Of a stretch of 64,000 nt of DNA, positions 41,556 to 50,707 are shown one piece after another (within the stretch, counting starts at the first letter, position 1; each line of letters starts with the position of its first letter). This stretch comes from Pseudonocardia benzenivorans CB1190 (lineage in GTDB: Bacteria > Actinomycetota > Actinomycetes > Mycobacteriales > Pseudonocardiaceae), in NCBI RefSeq assembly GCF_000196675.2, contig NC_015312.1, positions 310,001 through 374,000 on the forward strand, given 5' to 3'. The notes beneath the pieces were generated by a model. It did not search any database and had not been told where the DNA came from. It saw nothing but the letters and a program-made list of their open reading frames with translations. The position numbers and the translations under genes are program-made.

Positions 41556-42944
41556 TTGACTCTCGCCGAGAAGCCCGCACCGGACGCCGTCACCGCCGGC
41601 CGGAACGCCGCCGACCACCTCTGGATGCACTTCGCGCGAATGGGCCGGTATGCCGAGAAGCCGGCACCGGTGATCACCCGCGGCGAAGGCGCGTACATCT
41701 ACGACGACCGGGGTCGCCGCATCCTCGACGGGCTCTCGGGGCTGTTCGTCGTCCAGGTCGGACACGGCCGTCGGGAGCTCGCCGAGGCCGCGGCGCGGCA
41801 GGCCGAGACGCTCGCGTACTTCCCGGTGTGGGGCTACGCGCACCCGCCGGCGATCCAGCTGGCCGAGCGCGTCGCCGACCTCGCGCCCGGCGATCTCGAC
41901 CGGGTCTTCTTCACCAGTGGTGGCGGGGAGGCCGTCGAGAGCGCGTGGAAGGTCGCCAAGCAGTACTTCAAGCTGCTCGGGAAGCCGACGAAGCACAAGG
42001 TCATCAGCCGGATGACGGCCTACCACGGTACGACGCAGGGGGCGTTGTCGATCACCGGCGTCCCGGCGATGAAGCAGGACTTCGAGCCGCTCACCCCCGG
42101 CGGGTTCCGGGCGGCCAACACGAACATCTACCGCGCGACGCAGCACGCGGACGACGCCGAGGCGTTCGGGCGCTGGGCCGCCGACCGCATCGAGGAGGCG
42201 ATCCTCTTCGAGGGCCCGGCGACGGTCGCGGCGGTCGTCATCGAGCCCGTGCAGAACTCCGGCGGCTGCTTCACCGCGCCGAGGTCGTACTTCGCCCGGG
42301 TACGCGAGATCTGCGACCGGCACGACGTCCTGCTCGTCGCCGACGAGGTGATCACCGGCTTCGGCCGGCACGGTGCGGCGTTCGCGTCGGCGAAGTTCGG
42401 CCTGCAGCCCGACATCATCACCTGCGCGAAGGGCCTGACCTCGGGCTACAGCCCGCTCGGCGCCATGATCGCGAGCGAGCGCGTCATCGAGCCGTTCCTC
42501 GCCGACAAGGTGGCGTTCCCGCACGGGTACACGTTCGGCGGGCACCCGGTGTCGGCCGCCGTCGGCCTCGCGAACCTCGACATCATGGAGCGCGAGGGCC
42601 TCTACCAGCGCGTCCTCGACAACGAGGACGGCTTCCGCGCGACGCTCGACCGGCTGCGCGACCTGCCGATCGTCGGCGACGTCCGCGGCGACGGGTACTT
42701 CTGGGCGGTCGAGCTGGTCACCGACTCCGCCACGAAGGCCGTGCTCGACGCCGACCAGCGCGAGCGGCTGGTCCGCGGTTTCCTGCCGTCGGCGCTGTTC
42801 GAGGCGGGCCTGTACTGCCGCCCCGACGACCGTGGCGAGGCCGTCGTCCAGCTCGCCCCGCCGCTGATCTGCGGCCAGGCCGAGTTCGACGAGATCGAGC
42901 AGATCCTGCGCGGCGTCCTGACCGAGGCCTGGTCGCTGCTGTGA
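41556..42944 (+). CDS. Class III aminotransferase (omega-transaminase-like)
   Basis: A 462-residue PLP enzyme. HLWMHFARMGRY, LDGLSGLFVVQVGHGRREL, YHGTTQGALSITGVP and VVIEPVQNSGG are family motifs; the PLP pair is Asp in LLVADEVITGFGRHG and Lys in TCAKGLTSGYSPLGA. This subgroup is usually called aspartate aminotransferase family or beta-alanine/pyruvate-like. The start is probably TTG at 41556, which has AAGGGA upstream and fits the family; no ATG or GTG is suitably placed. Its stop overlaps the next gene (GTGA), pairing it with a C-S lyase-like enzyme. Confidence 0.85.
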   Translation: MTLAEKPAPDAVTAGRNAADHLWMHFARMGRYAEKPAPVITRGEGAYIYDDRGRRILDGLSGLFVVQVGHGRRELAEAAARQAETLAYFPVWGYAHPPAIQLAERVADLAPGDLDRVFFTSGGGEAVESAWKVAKQYFKLLGKPTKHKVISRMTAYHGTTQGALSITGVPAMKQDFEPLTPGGFRAANTNIYRATQHADDAEAFGRWAADRIEEAILFEGPATVAAVVIEPVQNSGGCFTAPRSYFARVREICDRHDVLLVADEVITGFGRHGAAFASAKFGLQPDIITCAKGLTSGYSPLGAMIASERVIEPFLADKVAFPHGYTFGGHPVSAAVGLANLDIMEREGLYQRVLDNEDGFRATLDRLRDLPIVGDVRGDGYFWAVELVTDSATKAVLDADQRERLVRGFLPSALFEAGLYCRPDDRGEAVVQLAPPLICGQAEFDEIEQILRGVLTEAWSLL

Positions 42945-44101
42945 CGTCGGACCCGCTCTTCGACGACCTCGATCTCGCCGACGTCGCGCGCAGGCCGGGG
43001 ATCAAGTGGCGCGCGGCCGGCGCGGGTGTCGTCGCGGCGTGGGTGGCGGACATGGACTTCGCGCCGCCCGCCGAGGTCACCGACGCGATCGTCGATGTCG
43101 TGCGTGCCGGGGATCTGGGCTATCCGGAGTGGCTCACGACCGGGACGCCGCTCCGGGCGGCGTTCGCGGACCGGATGGCCGACCGGTTCGGCTGGACGTT
43201 CCCCGCCGACGAGGTCCGCGAGCACACCGACCTGATCCAGGGCCTGCAGCTCGTGCTGCACCTGGGGTCGTCGCCCGGCGACGGCGTCGCCGTGCACACC
43301 CCGGGCTACCCGCCCTTCCTCGCGACGATCGAGGCCATGGCGCGCAAACGGTTCGACGTCCCGTTCCGGCTCACCGAGCACGGCTGGGACCCCAACCTCC
43401 CGGCGCTCGACGAGATCGCCCGCTCCTGCCGCGTCCTCGTGCTCGTCAACCCGCACAACCCGACGGGTCGCGTCCTGACCTGCGACGAGCTGACCGAGAT
43501 CGCGGCGATCGCGCGCAGGCACGACCTGCTGGTGGTCTCCGACGAGATCCACGCGGAACTGGTCCACGACCCGTACGAGCACGTCCCGTTCGCCTCGCTG
43601 GGGGCCGACGCGGCCGCCCGGACGGTGACGCTGACGTCGGCGAGCAAGGCGTTCAACCTGGCCGGGCTGCACTGCGCCGTGGGGCACTGGGGTCCGCCGA
43701 CGCTGCGCGGCGTGCGCGACGCGCACCCGTCGTCGCTGTTCGGGGAGGTCTCGTCGTTGTCGGTGGCCGCGACGCTCGCGGCCTGGGCGCACGGCGACGA
43801 CTGGCAGCGCCGGCTGCGGGTCGTGCTGCGCCGCAACCGCGACCGGGTCGCCACGTGGCTCGCGGGGCTGGGTGGCGACGACCCGGTTCCGGAGGCGACC
43901 TACCTGTACTGGTTCGACGCGGCGCTCCTCGGCCTCACGGGCCCCGACCCGGTCGCCGACGCGCGTCGCGACGCCGGCGTCCGGCTCGAGGGCGGGCCGG
44001 GCTTCGGCACCGGGTCGTCGGGACGGCTCCGCCTGAACTTCGCGACGGCCGCCCCGATCCTCGACGAGATCCAGCGCCGGCTGGAGGCGCTGCGGGCCTG
44101 A
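42941..44101 (+). CDS. MalY/PatB-type aminotransferase (cystathionine beta-lyase-like)
   Basis: A 386-residue fold-type I PLP enzyme. IKWRAAGAGVVAAWVADMDFAPP at the start is diagnostic for MalY/PatB; VNPHNPTGRVLT and VVSDEIHAELVHD supply PLP contacts and the Lys is in TSASKAFNLAGLHCAVG. Such enzymes cleave C-S bonds of cystathionine or act on S-conjugates. GTG 42941 overlaps the previous stop by four bases, so it is co-translated with the class III aminotransferase. Confidence 0.85.
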   Translation: MTSDPLFDDLDLADVARRPGIKWRAAGAGVVAAWVADMDFAPPAEVTDAIVDVVRAGDLGYPEWLTTGTPLRAAFADRMADRFGWTFPADEVREHTDLIQGLQLVLHLGSSPGDGVAVHTPGYPPFLATIEAMARKRFDVPFRLTEHGWDPNLPALDEIARSCRVLVLVNPHNPTGRVLTCDELTEIAAIARRHDLLVVSDEIHAELVHDPYEHVPFASLGADAAARTVTLTSASKAFNLAGLHCAVGHWGPPTLRGVRDAHPSSLFGEVSSLSVAATLAAWAHGDDWQRRLRVVLRRNRDRVATWLAGLGGDDPVPEATYLYWFDAALLGLTGPDPVADARRDAGVRLEGGPGFGTGSSGRLRLNFATAAPILDEIQRRLEALRA

Positions 44102-44144
44102 TCGACGGGTTCCCCGAGATCCGCTTCGGGAGGATGCTGTCGCG

Positions 44145-46085
44145 ATGACGCTCACCCTGGACCTGTCGTTCTGGGACACGGTTCTGCTCGTCGTGGTCGT
44201 GATCCTCGTGAGCCTGGTCGCGGGCCGCATCCTCGGGGTGCGACGCGGGTTCTGGCGGGCGGCCGCGGCGGGGGTCCTCGGGACGTTGGTCGGGCTCGCC
44301 GTCGCGGCGACGCTCGTCGGCAACGACCCGACGTCCACCGCGTCCGACGTCCTGCTCGTCGCGTTCGGGTTCGCCGTCCTCGCGACGCTGATCATCAGCG
44401 TCGCGCTCGAGGCCGTGCTGCGGCCGCGGCGCACCGCGCGTCGCGGCTCGCTGCGGACCAGGGTCAGGACGTTCCTCACCGTCGGCGGCCGGCTGTGGGA
44501 GGTCGTGCGCATCGCCCGCAGGAACGGCCTCGCGGGGCCACGGCTCGCGTCGCGGGCTGCGTTGTCGAGCCCCGAGGGGGGCCTGCGGATCCGGCGCTTC
44601 CTCGAGGACTGCGGGGGCATGTTCGTCAAGTTCGGGCAGATCGCCTCGACCCGCTCGGATCTGCTGCCGCCGCCGGTCGTCGACGCGCTGGCCGACCTGC
44701 AGGCCAACGTCAAGGCGGTGCCGACCCCGCTGATCAAGGAGCGCGTCGAGGAGGAGCTGGGGGCGCCGGTGGCCGAGGTCTTCGCCGAGTTCGACGACGA
44801 GCCGCTGGCGGCGGCGTCGATCGGGCAGACCTACCTGGCCCGGCTGCGCGACGGCGAGCCCGTCGTCGTGAAGGTGCGGCGGCCCGGGATCGAGGTCGGC
44901 GTCGCGCGTGACTCCGCGGTCCTGCGGTGGGCCAGCCGGACGGCGTCCCGGCGCTCGGCGGCGGTGCGGTCGCTCGGCCTGGCCCCGCTCGCCGACGAGC
45001 TGATCCGCTCGGTCGACGGGGAGCTCAGCTACCTCGCCGAGGCCGCCAGCGCCCGTGCCCTCGCCACCGCGACGAGCGAACCCGGGGTGCAGGTGCCGCA
45101 CGTCGTGACCGACATCAGCACCGACGCCGTGCTCGTGCTGCAGCGTGTCGACGGCCGACCGGTGTCCGACGCCGCCGCCGTCGACGCGACGGGCGTCCCG
45201 CGCGCCGAGCTCGCCGAGCGGCTGCTGGGCACGTTCCTCACCCAGGTCATGGCCGCGGGGGTGTTCCACGCCGACCCGCACCCGGGCAACGTGCTGATCG
45301 ACCGTGCGGGAACGTTGTGGCTCATCGACTTCGGCGCCGTCGGGATCATCGACCCGGTCACGATGGAGGCCCTGCAGCTGATGGCCGCCGGGATGGCCAC
45401 CGGGCAGCCCGGGCTGATCGTCCGCGCGCTGCGGCCGCTGGCGGGAGCGGCGGGCGACGCGATCCGTCCGCAGGCGTTGGAGGCCGAGATCAGCCGGGTG
45501 CTGTCGGCCCAGATGCACGCGGGTGGGTTCGACCCGCGCAGCATGCAGGACGTCATCTCGATCATGCAGCACCACGGCATCCCGGTGCCGCCGACGCTGA
45601 CCCTGCTCGGCCGGGCGCTCGTCACCCTGGAGGGCACGCTGCGGGTCGTGGACCCGCAGGTCGACCTCGCGACCGCCGCCGCGTCGAAGCTCGGGTCGAC
45701 GCTGGACCTGAGTCCGGAGGGCACGCAGGACATCGTGCGCAAGGAGGTGGTGCGCAACCTGCCGTCGCTGCGGGCGCTGCCCGGCCTCGTGGAGGATCTC
45801 GGGCTGCAGCTTCGGTCGGGCCAGGCGCGCCTGCAGGTCGACGTGTTCTCCGGTCCGGGCAGCCGGACCGCCGCGCGGTGGGTCGACCGGGTGACGTTCG
45901 CGCTTGTCGCCTCGGTCGGGCTGCTGGCCTCGGCGTTGATGCTCGTGGGCGTCACGCTCGCGCCGGCGGGCAACGCCACCGGCGCGCTGACGGCGATCGG
46001 CTACATCGGCCTCGTCGTGACGTCGGTGATGCTGATGCGCGTCGTCGCCCAGATCCTGCGCCGCGAAGGGGACGCGAACCAGTGA
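44145..46085 (+). CDS. ABC1/AarF/UbiB atypical kinase, membrane-bound
   Basis: A 646-residue protein with two N-terminal membrane helices (TVLLVVVVILVSLVAGRIL and following AAAGVLGTLVGLAVAATLVG, DVLLVAFGFAVLATLIISVAL) and two at the C-terminus (VTFALVASVGLLASALMLVGV, IGYIGLVVTSVMLMRVV). The kinase-like core has the KxGQ motif (GGMFVKFGQIASTRSDLLP), the Ala-rich loop AAASIGQTY, the ExD-like LSYLAEAASA, the catalytic FHADPHPGNVLID and metal-binding LIDFGAVG. Family members support quinone or lipid biosynthesis. ATG 44145 follows GGAGG by nine bases. A long hairpin ends the transcript. Confidence 0.87.
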   Translation: MTLTLDLSFWDTVLLVVVVILVSLVAGRILGVRRGFWRAAAAGVLGTLVGLAVAATLVGNDPTSTASDVLLVAFGFAVLATLIISVALEAVLRPRRTARRGSLRTRVRTFLTVGGRLWEVVRIARRNGLAGPRLASRAALSSPEGGLRIRRFLEDCGGMFVKFGQIASTRSDLLPPPVVDALADLQANVKAVPTPLIKERVEEELGAPVAEVFAEFDDEPLAAASIGQTYLARLRDGEPVVVKVRRPGIEVGVARDSAVLRWASRTASRRSAAVRSLGLAPLADELIRSVDGELSYLAEAASARALATATSEPGVQVPHVVTDISTDAVLVLQRVDGRPVSDAAAVDATGVPRAELAERLLGTFLTQVMAAGVFHADPHPGNVLIDRAGTLWLIDFGAVGIIDPVTMEALQLMAAGMATGQPGLIVRALRPLAGAAGDAIRPQALEAEISRVLSAQMHAGGFDPRSMQDVISIMQHHGIPVPPTLTLLGRALVTLEGTLRVVDPQVDLATAAASKLGSTLDLSPEGTQDIVRKEVVRNLPSLRALPGLVEDLGLQLRSGQARLQVDVFSGPGSRTAARWVDRVTFALVASVGLLASALMLVGVTLAPAGNATGALTAIGYIGLVVTSVMLMRVVAQILRREGDANQ

Positions 46086-46087
46086 AG

Positions 46088-46212
46088 CGCGGCCCGGCCA
46101 GCGTGGCCCGGCCAGCGTGCAGGAACGGCACTTTCCCGCAACCCAGTTGCGGGAAAGTGCCGTTCCTGCAATACGGGCCGGCCCCAGCGGGCCGGCCCCA
46201 GCGGACCGGCCC
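46088..46212. repeat. GC-rich short direct repeats around a terminator
   Basis: GGCCCGGCCAGCGT occurs twice in a row before the hairpin, and CGGGCCGGCCCCAG-like units three times after it. The repeats are confined to the convergent gap between the kinase and ABC genes and look like local slippage duplication. Confidence 0.6.
46118..46170. terminator. Perfect 25-base-pair bidirectional terminator
   Basis: Arms run from TGCAGGAACGGCACTTTC to GCAAC and back as the exact complement around a CCA loop. Placed between the convergent UbiB-like kinase and ABC exporter genes. Confidence 0.88.
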
Positions 46213-46217
46213 CCCGC

Positions 46218-48224
46218 TCACGGGCTGTCGACGCCTGCCAGGAACTGGGCGTTGTAGAGGCGGTAGTACGCGCCCTGGGCGGCGAGCAGCTCGTCGTGCG
46301 TGCCCTGCTCGACGATGCGTCCCGCCTCCATGACCAGGATCAGGTCGGCGTCGCGGATCGTCGAGAGCCGGTGGGCGATGACGAAGCTGGTCCGGTCGCT
46401 GCGCAGGGCGGCCATGGCCCGCTGCACCAGCACCTCGGTTCGGGTGTCGACGGAGCTGGTCGCCTCGTCGAGGATCAGCAGGGAGGGGTCGGCGAGGAAG
46501 GCCCGCGCGATCGTCACGAGCTGCTTCTCGCCCGCGCTGATGTTGCTGCCCTCCTCGTCGATGACGGTGTCGTAGCCGTCGGGCAGGCTGCGCACGAACC
46601 GGTCGACGTAGGTCGCGGTGGCCGCCGCGAGGATCTCCTCCTCGGTGGCGCCGGGCCGGCCGTAGGCGATGTTGTCGCGGATCGTGCCGTTGAACAGCCA
46701 CGTGTCCTGCAGCACCATTCCGATCCCGGAGCGCAGGTCCGCGCGCGCCATCTTCGCGATGTCGACGCCGTCGAGGGTGATCCGGCCGCTGTCGAGCTCG
46801 TAGAACCGCAGCACCAGGTTGACCAGCGTCGTCTTGCCCGCGCCGGTGGGGCCGACGATCGCGACGGTCTGCCCGGGCTCGGCGACCAGCGACAGGTCCT
46901 CGATCAGCGGCGAGTCCTCGACGTAGCGGAACGACACGTCCTCGAACGCCACCCGGCCGCGACGCTCCTTGCGGCGCAACGGCTGCACGGGGTCCGGCGA
47001 CTGCTCGTCGGCGTCGAGCAGCTCGAACACCCGCTCCGCCGACGCCACCCCCGACTGCAGCAGGTTCGCCATCGAGGCGATCTGCGTGAGCGGCTGGGTG
47101 AACTGGCGCGAGTACTGGATGAACGCCTGCACGTCGCCGAGGGTCATCGCGCCCGACGCCACGCGCAGCCCGCCGATGACGGCCACCAGCACGTAGTTGA
47201 GGTTCCCGATGAACATCATCGACGGCATGATGATCCCCGACATGAACTGCGCCCGGAAGCTCGCCTGGTAGAGCTCCTCGTTCTTCGCCGCGAACGACGC
47301 CTCGACCTCGCGACGGCGGCCGAAGACGCGCACCAGCTCCTGGCCGGTGAAGGCCTCCTCGATCTGGCCGTTGAGCGCGCCGGTGTGGCGCCACTGGGCG
47401 ACGAACTGCTTCTGCGAGCGCTTGGCGATCGTCTTGGTGAGCCATAACGACACCGGGATCGTGATCAGCGCGATCACCGAGAGCAGCGGGGACACCAGGA
47501 ACATCATGATCAGCACACCCACGACGGAGAGCAGCGAGATCATCAGCTGGCTCATGGTCTGCTGCAGGCTCTGCGAGATGTTGTCGATGTCGTTGGTGAC
47601 GCGGGAGAGCACCTCGCCGCGCTGCTGGCGGTCGAAGTAGCTCAGCGGCAGCCGGTTGAGCTTGTCCTCGACCTCGCGCCGCAGCACGAACACGGTGCGC
47701 TGGACGATGCCGTTGAGCACGTAGCCCTGGACGTAGCCGAACACCGACGCGCCCAGGTAGATCACAACGACGCCGAGCAGCACGAGGCCGAGGGCGTGGA
47801 AGTCGATGCCGGCCCCGGGCACCACCTGCTGGGCCTCGATCACGTTGGCGACGGTGCCGTTGCCCTGGGCCCGGGCGGCGGCCGCGGCCTCGGCGGTGGT
47901 CATGCCGGCCGGGAGCTGCCGGCCGATGACCCCGGCGAAGATCAGGTCGGTGGCGTGGCCCAGGATTCTCGGGCCGATGACGTTGAGCGCCACACTGATC
48001 ACGCCCAGCGCGACGACGACGGCGACGCCGAACTTGTGCGGGGTGAGCAGCCCGGCGAGCCGGCGGGCCGACGGCCCGAAGTTCGACGCCTTCTCCGCCG
48101 GCATGCCGGCGCCCATCCACGGCGGGCCACCGCCGCGCCGGGCGTTGGCCATGCCGCGGGCGGCCTTGCCGGTCTCCGCGTCCTGCTTCGGCTTGCCGCC
48201 GGGGGCGGGTGTCGTGGTGGTCAT
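46218..48224 (-). CDS. ABC exporter, catalytically intact half
   Basis: A 668-residue fused membrane/ATPase protein. After a long Gly/Pro-rich cytoplasmic start (~50 residues) six helices run to residue ~380. The ATPase has Walker A VGPTGAGKTTL, signature SNISAGEKQLV (for LSGGQ), Walker B SLLILDEATS with catalytic Glu, and switch His in IAHRLSTI. Its ATG overlaps the stop of the other half (ATGA). The two form a heterodimer of the TmrAB/BmrCD sort. Residues ~95-140 (AGMTTAEAAAAARAQGNGTV) form a large outside loop. Substrate not shown; multidrug export is likely. Confidence 0.88.
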   Translation of the reverse strand: MTTTTPAPGGKPKQDAETGKAARGMANARRGGGPPWMGAGMPAEKASNFGPSARRLAGLLTPHKFGVAVVVALGVISVALNVIGPRILGHATDLIFAGVIGRQLPAGMTTAEAAAAARAQGNGTVANVIEAQQVVPGAGIDFHALGLVLLGVVVIYLGASVFGYVQGYVLNGIVQRTVFVLRREVEDKLNRLPLSYFDRQQRGEVLSRVTNDIDNISQSLQQTMSQLMISLLSVVGVLIMMFLVSPLLSVIALITIPVSLWLTKTIAKRSQKQFVAQWRHTGALNGQIEEAFTGQELVRVFGRRREVEASFAAKNEELYQASFRAQFMSGIIMPSMMFIGNLNYVLVAVIGGLRVASGAMTLGDVQAFIQYSRQFTQPLTQIASMANLLQSGVASAERVFELLDADEQSPDPVQPLRRKERRGRVAFEDVSFRYVEDSPLIEDLSLVAEPGQTVAIVGPTGAGKTTLVNLVLRFYELDSGRITLDGVDIAKMARADLRSGIGMVLQDTWLFNGTIRDNIAYGRPGATEEEILAAATATYVDRFVRSLPDGYDTVIDEEGSNISAGEKQLVTIARAFLADPSLLILDEATSSVDTRTEVLVQRAMAALRSDRTSFVIAHRLSTIRDADLILVMEAGRIVEQGTHDELLAAQGAYYRLYNAQFLAGVDSP

Positions 48225-49954
48225 GCGGCCGCCTCCGCGGACAGCTGCGACTCGACGATCTCGACGAACGTCGGGCACGTCTGCAGCAGCTCGTCGTGTG
48301 TCCCGCTCCCGACGACGATCCCGTCGTCCAGCACGAGGATCTGGTCGGCGTCGGCGATGGTCGACACCCGCTGGGCGACGATGACGACGGTCGCGTCGGC
48401 CGTGACCGGGCGCAACGCCGCGCGCAGCCTGGCGTCGGTGGTGAGGTCGAGCGCGGAGAAGGAGTCGTCGAAGAGGTATATCTCCGGTCTGCGGATCAGT
48501 GCCCGCGCGATGGCGAGGCGTTGCCGCTGGCCACCGGAGACGTTGGTGCCGCCCTGCGAGATGGGGGAGTCGAGCCCCTCGGGCATGGCGGACACGAAGT
48601 CCGCGGCCTGCGCGATCCGCAGCGCCTCCCACAGCTCGTCGTCGGTCGCGGCGGGGTTGCCGTAGCGCAGGTTGCTCGCCACGGTGCCGGTGAACAGGTA
48701 CGGCCGTTGCGGGACGATCCCGATGCGGCCCCACAGGTCCTCGGGTTCGAGCTCGCGGACGTCCACGCCGTCGACACGCACGGCGCCACCGGTCGCGTCG
48801 AACAGCCGCGGGACCATCGAGATCAGCGTCGTCTTCCCGGCGCCGGTGCTGCCGATGATCGCGGTGGTGCGGCCGGGGAGCGCGGTGAAGGTGATGTCGC
48901 GCAGGACGGGCGCCGCGGCGCCGGGGTAGGCGAACGTCGCGTGGTCGAACTCGAGCACGCCCTCCCGGCCGGCGGGCGTGACCGGCGCGGCCGGCGGCGC
49001 GACCGACGACTCGGTGTCGAGCACCTCGGTGATCCGTTCCGCGCAGACCGACGCGCGCGGGATCATGATCGCCATGAACGTCGCCATCATGACGGCCATG
49101 AGGATCTGCAGCAGGTAGGCCAGGAAGGCGGTCAGCGCGCCGATCTGCATCTCGCCGGTGTCGATGCGCCCGGCGCCGAACCACAGCACGGCGACGCTCG
49201 ACAGGTTCAGCACGAGCATCACGATCGGGAAGATCAACGCCTGCAGCCGCCCCGCGGCGATCGCGACGTCGGTGACGTCGGCGTTGGCGCGCCGGAACCG
49301 CTCGGTCTCGACCGGCTCGCGGACGAACGCGCGCACGACCCGGATACCCGTGATCTGCTCGCGCAGCACGCGGTTGACGGTGTCGATGCGGGTCTGCATC
49401 AGCCGGAACTTCGGGACCATCCGGACGATGACGAGCCCGATGGCGACGACCAGCACCGGCACGCACACGGCCATGAGCCAGGACAGCCCGATGTCCTCGT
49501 TGAGCGCCATGATCACACCGCCGACGCACATGATCGGGGCCGCGATCATCATGGTGCAGGACATCAGGACCAGCATCTGGACCTGCTGCACGTCGTTCGT
49601 GTTGCGGGTGATCAGCGAGGGCGCGCCGAAACGGTTGACCTCGCGGGCGGAGAACTCGCCGACGCGGTGGAAGACGGCGGTGCGCACGTCGCGGCCGAAG
49701 CCCATGGCGGTGCGCGAGCCGTACCAGACGGCGGCGATGGAGCAGGTGATCTGCACGAGCGTGACCAGCAGCATCCAGCCGCCGGTGCGGACGATGTAGC
49801 CGGTGTCGCCCAGCGCGATGCCCTTGTCGATGATGTCGGCGTTGAGGCTGGGCAGGTAGAGCGAGGCCATCGTGCCGACGAGCTGCAACAGCACGACCAG
49901 CGTCAACGGACGGGCGTAGGGGCGCAGGTGCGTGCGCAGGAGGCGGACGAGCAT
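48221..49954 (-). CDS. ABC exporter, degenerate-site half
   Basis: A 577-residue six-helix exporter half. Walker A is IGSTGAGKTTL and the signature GTNVSGGQRQRL is standard, but Walker B reads IYLFDDSFSALD: Asp replaces the catalytic Glu, and the switch residue region is VAQRVSTI with Gln for His. This pattern defines the non-hydrolysing nucleotide site in heterodimeric ABC exporters. It is upstream of and overlaps the intact half. The preceding TetR gene is 4 bases away, so regulator and exporter share one transcript. Confidence 0.88.
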   Translation of the reverse strand: MLVRLLRTHLRPYARPLTLVVLLQLVGTMASLYLPSLNADIIDKGIALGDTGYIVRTGGWMLLVTLVQITCSIAAVWYGSRTAMGFGRDVRTAVFHRVGEFSAREVNRFGAPSLITRNTNDVQQVQMLVLMSCTMMIAAPIMCVGGVIMALNEDIGLSWLMAVCVPVLVVAIGLVIVRMVPKFRLMQTRIDTVNRVLREQITGIRVVRAFVREPVETERFRRANADVTDVAIAAGRLQALIFPIVMLVLNLSSVAVLWFGAGRIDTGEMQIGALTAFLAYLLQILMAVMMATFMAIMIPRASVCAERITEVLDTESSVAPPAAPVTPAGREGVLEFDHATFAYPGAAAPVLRDITFTALPGRTTAIIGSTGAGKTTLISMVPRLFDATGGAVRVDGVDVRELEPEDLWGRIGIVPQRPYLFTGTVASNLRYGNPAATDDELWEALRIAQAADFVSAMPEGLDSPISQGGTNVSGGQRQRLAIARALIRRPEIYLFDDSFSALDLTTDARLRAALRPVTADATVVIVAQRVSTIADADQILVLDDGIVVGSGTHDELLQTCPTFVEIVESQLSAEAAA

Positions 49955-49958
49955 CTTC

Positions 49959-50651
49959 TCAGACCTCGATCGTTCGGGCGTGGTGGCTCGCGACCGGGGT
50001 GCCGGCCGGATCGGCGTCGGGGGTCGGGGACCCGGGGGTGGGGTTCGTCCGCGCGGCCATCCCGACGAGCAGGACGTCGACGATCGCCTCGGCGGTCATC
50101 GGCCGGCCCTCGCAGATGAGGGGGTGGGTGGCGGAGAACGTGAGCAGGCGCAGGGTGTGGGCGAACTCGGCGGGCGTGACGCGCAGGCTCTCGCCGTCGC
50201 CGGCCACGACGTCGGCGACCGCGGCGCGGAACGCCTCGTTCGCCTCGTCGCGGCGGTGCGCGTCCCAGCCTTCGGGAGGCCGCGGTGACCGGTGCAGGCC
50301 GAGCGCGCCGAGCAGGCCGAACGCGCCCCGCAGGCGCTCCTGGACGATCTCGACGACGGTGATCAGCCGCTCGCGCAGGGGCAGGCTCCGGTCGACGGTC
50401 GCGAGTGCGGCCATCGCGTCCCTGGGGTCGAACCCGCGCTCCAGGACGGCGCGCATCAGCGCGTCCTTGTCCGGGAAGACGCGGAAGATCGTCCCCTCGG
50501 CGACGCCCGCGGCCTCGGCGATCTGGCGAGTGCTGACCGACGGCCCGTCGCGCAGCACCAGCGGCAGCGTCGCCTCGACGATCGCCGCCCGGCGCTCGTC
50601 GGGCGGCATGCGGCTGGCCCGGCCCGTTCGCGTCCTCACGGCGCCGGACAC
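49959..50651 (-). CDS. TetR/AcrR family repressor of the ABC exporter
   Basis: A 230-residue regulator. The helix-turn-helix is PSVSTRQIAEAAGVAEGTIFRVFPDKDALM. The ligand domain shows no further family mark; an Asp/Pro-rich tail follows. It begins GTG at 50651, only 2 bases after an operator-like palindrome, so it probably represses its own transcription and that of the two exporter genes that follow in the same operon. A ligand pumped by the exporter is the expected inducer. Confidence 0.87.
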   Translation of the reverse strand: MSGAVRTRTGRASRMPPDERRAAIVEATLPLVLRDGPSVSTRQIAEAAGVAEGTIFRVFPDKDALMRAVLERGFDPRDAMAALATVDRSLPLRERLITVVEIVQERLRGAFGLLGALGLHRSPRPPEGWDAHRRDEANEAFRAAVADVVAGDGESLRVTPAEFAHTLRLLTFSATHPLICEGRPMTAEAIVDVLLVGMAARTNPTPGSPTPDADPAGTPVASHHARTIEV

Positions 50652-50653
50652 TA

Positions 50654-50671
50654 ACTGAGTGCGAACTCAGT
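50654..50671. promoter_or_regulatory. TetR operator palindrome
   Basis: ACTGAGT and ACTCAGT, perfect 7-base arms around GCGA, directly before the TetR start. The position implies that the message begins inside or next to the operator and is leaderless or nearly so. Confidence 0.7.
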
Positions 50672-50707
50672 AACAAACGAGTTCGCCGTCAGCGGAGTAC
50701 CGGCTGG

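Noticed and set aside
39343..41580. A 745-codon open frame on the minus strand and a 585-codon frame at +2 across the Gly-Gln repeat
   Set aside because: They are forced open by the repeat itself (Leu/Ala/Thr or Ala/Ser/Val runs), have no ribosome site or signal peptide, and the plus-frame protein has a proper signal peptide and end.
46088..46212. CRISPR-like or REP array in the convergent gap
   Set aside because: Units are short, adjacent and without unique spacers; the main feature is a terminator hairpin.
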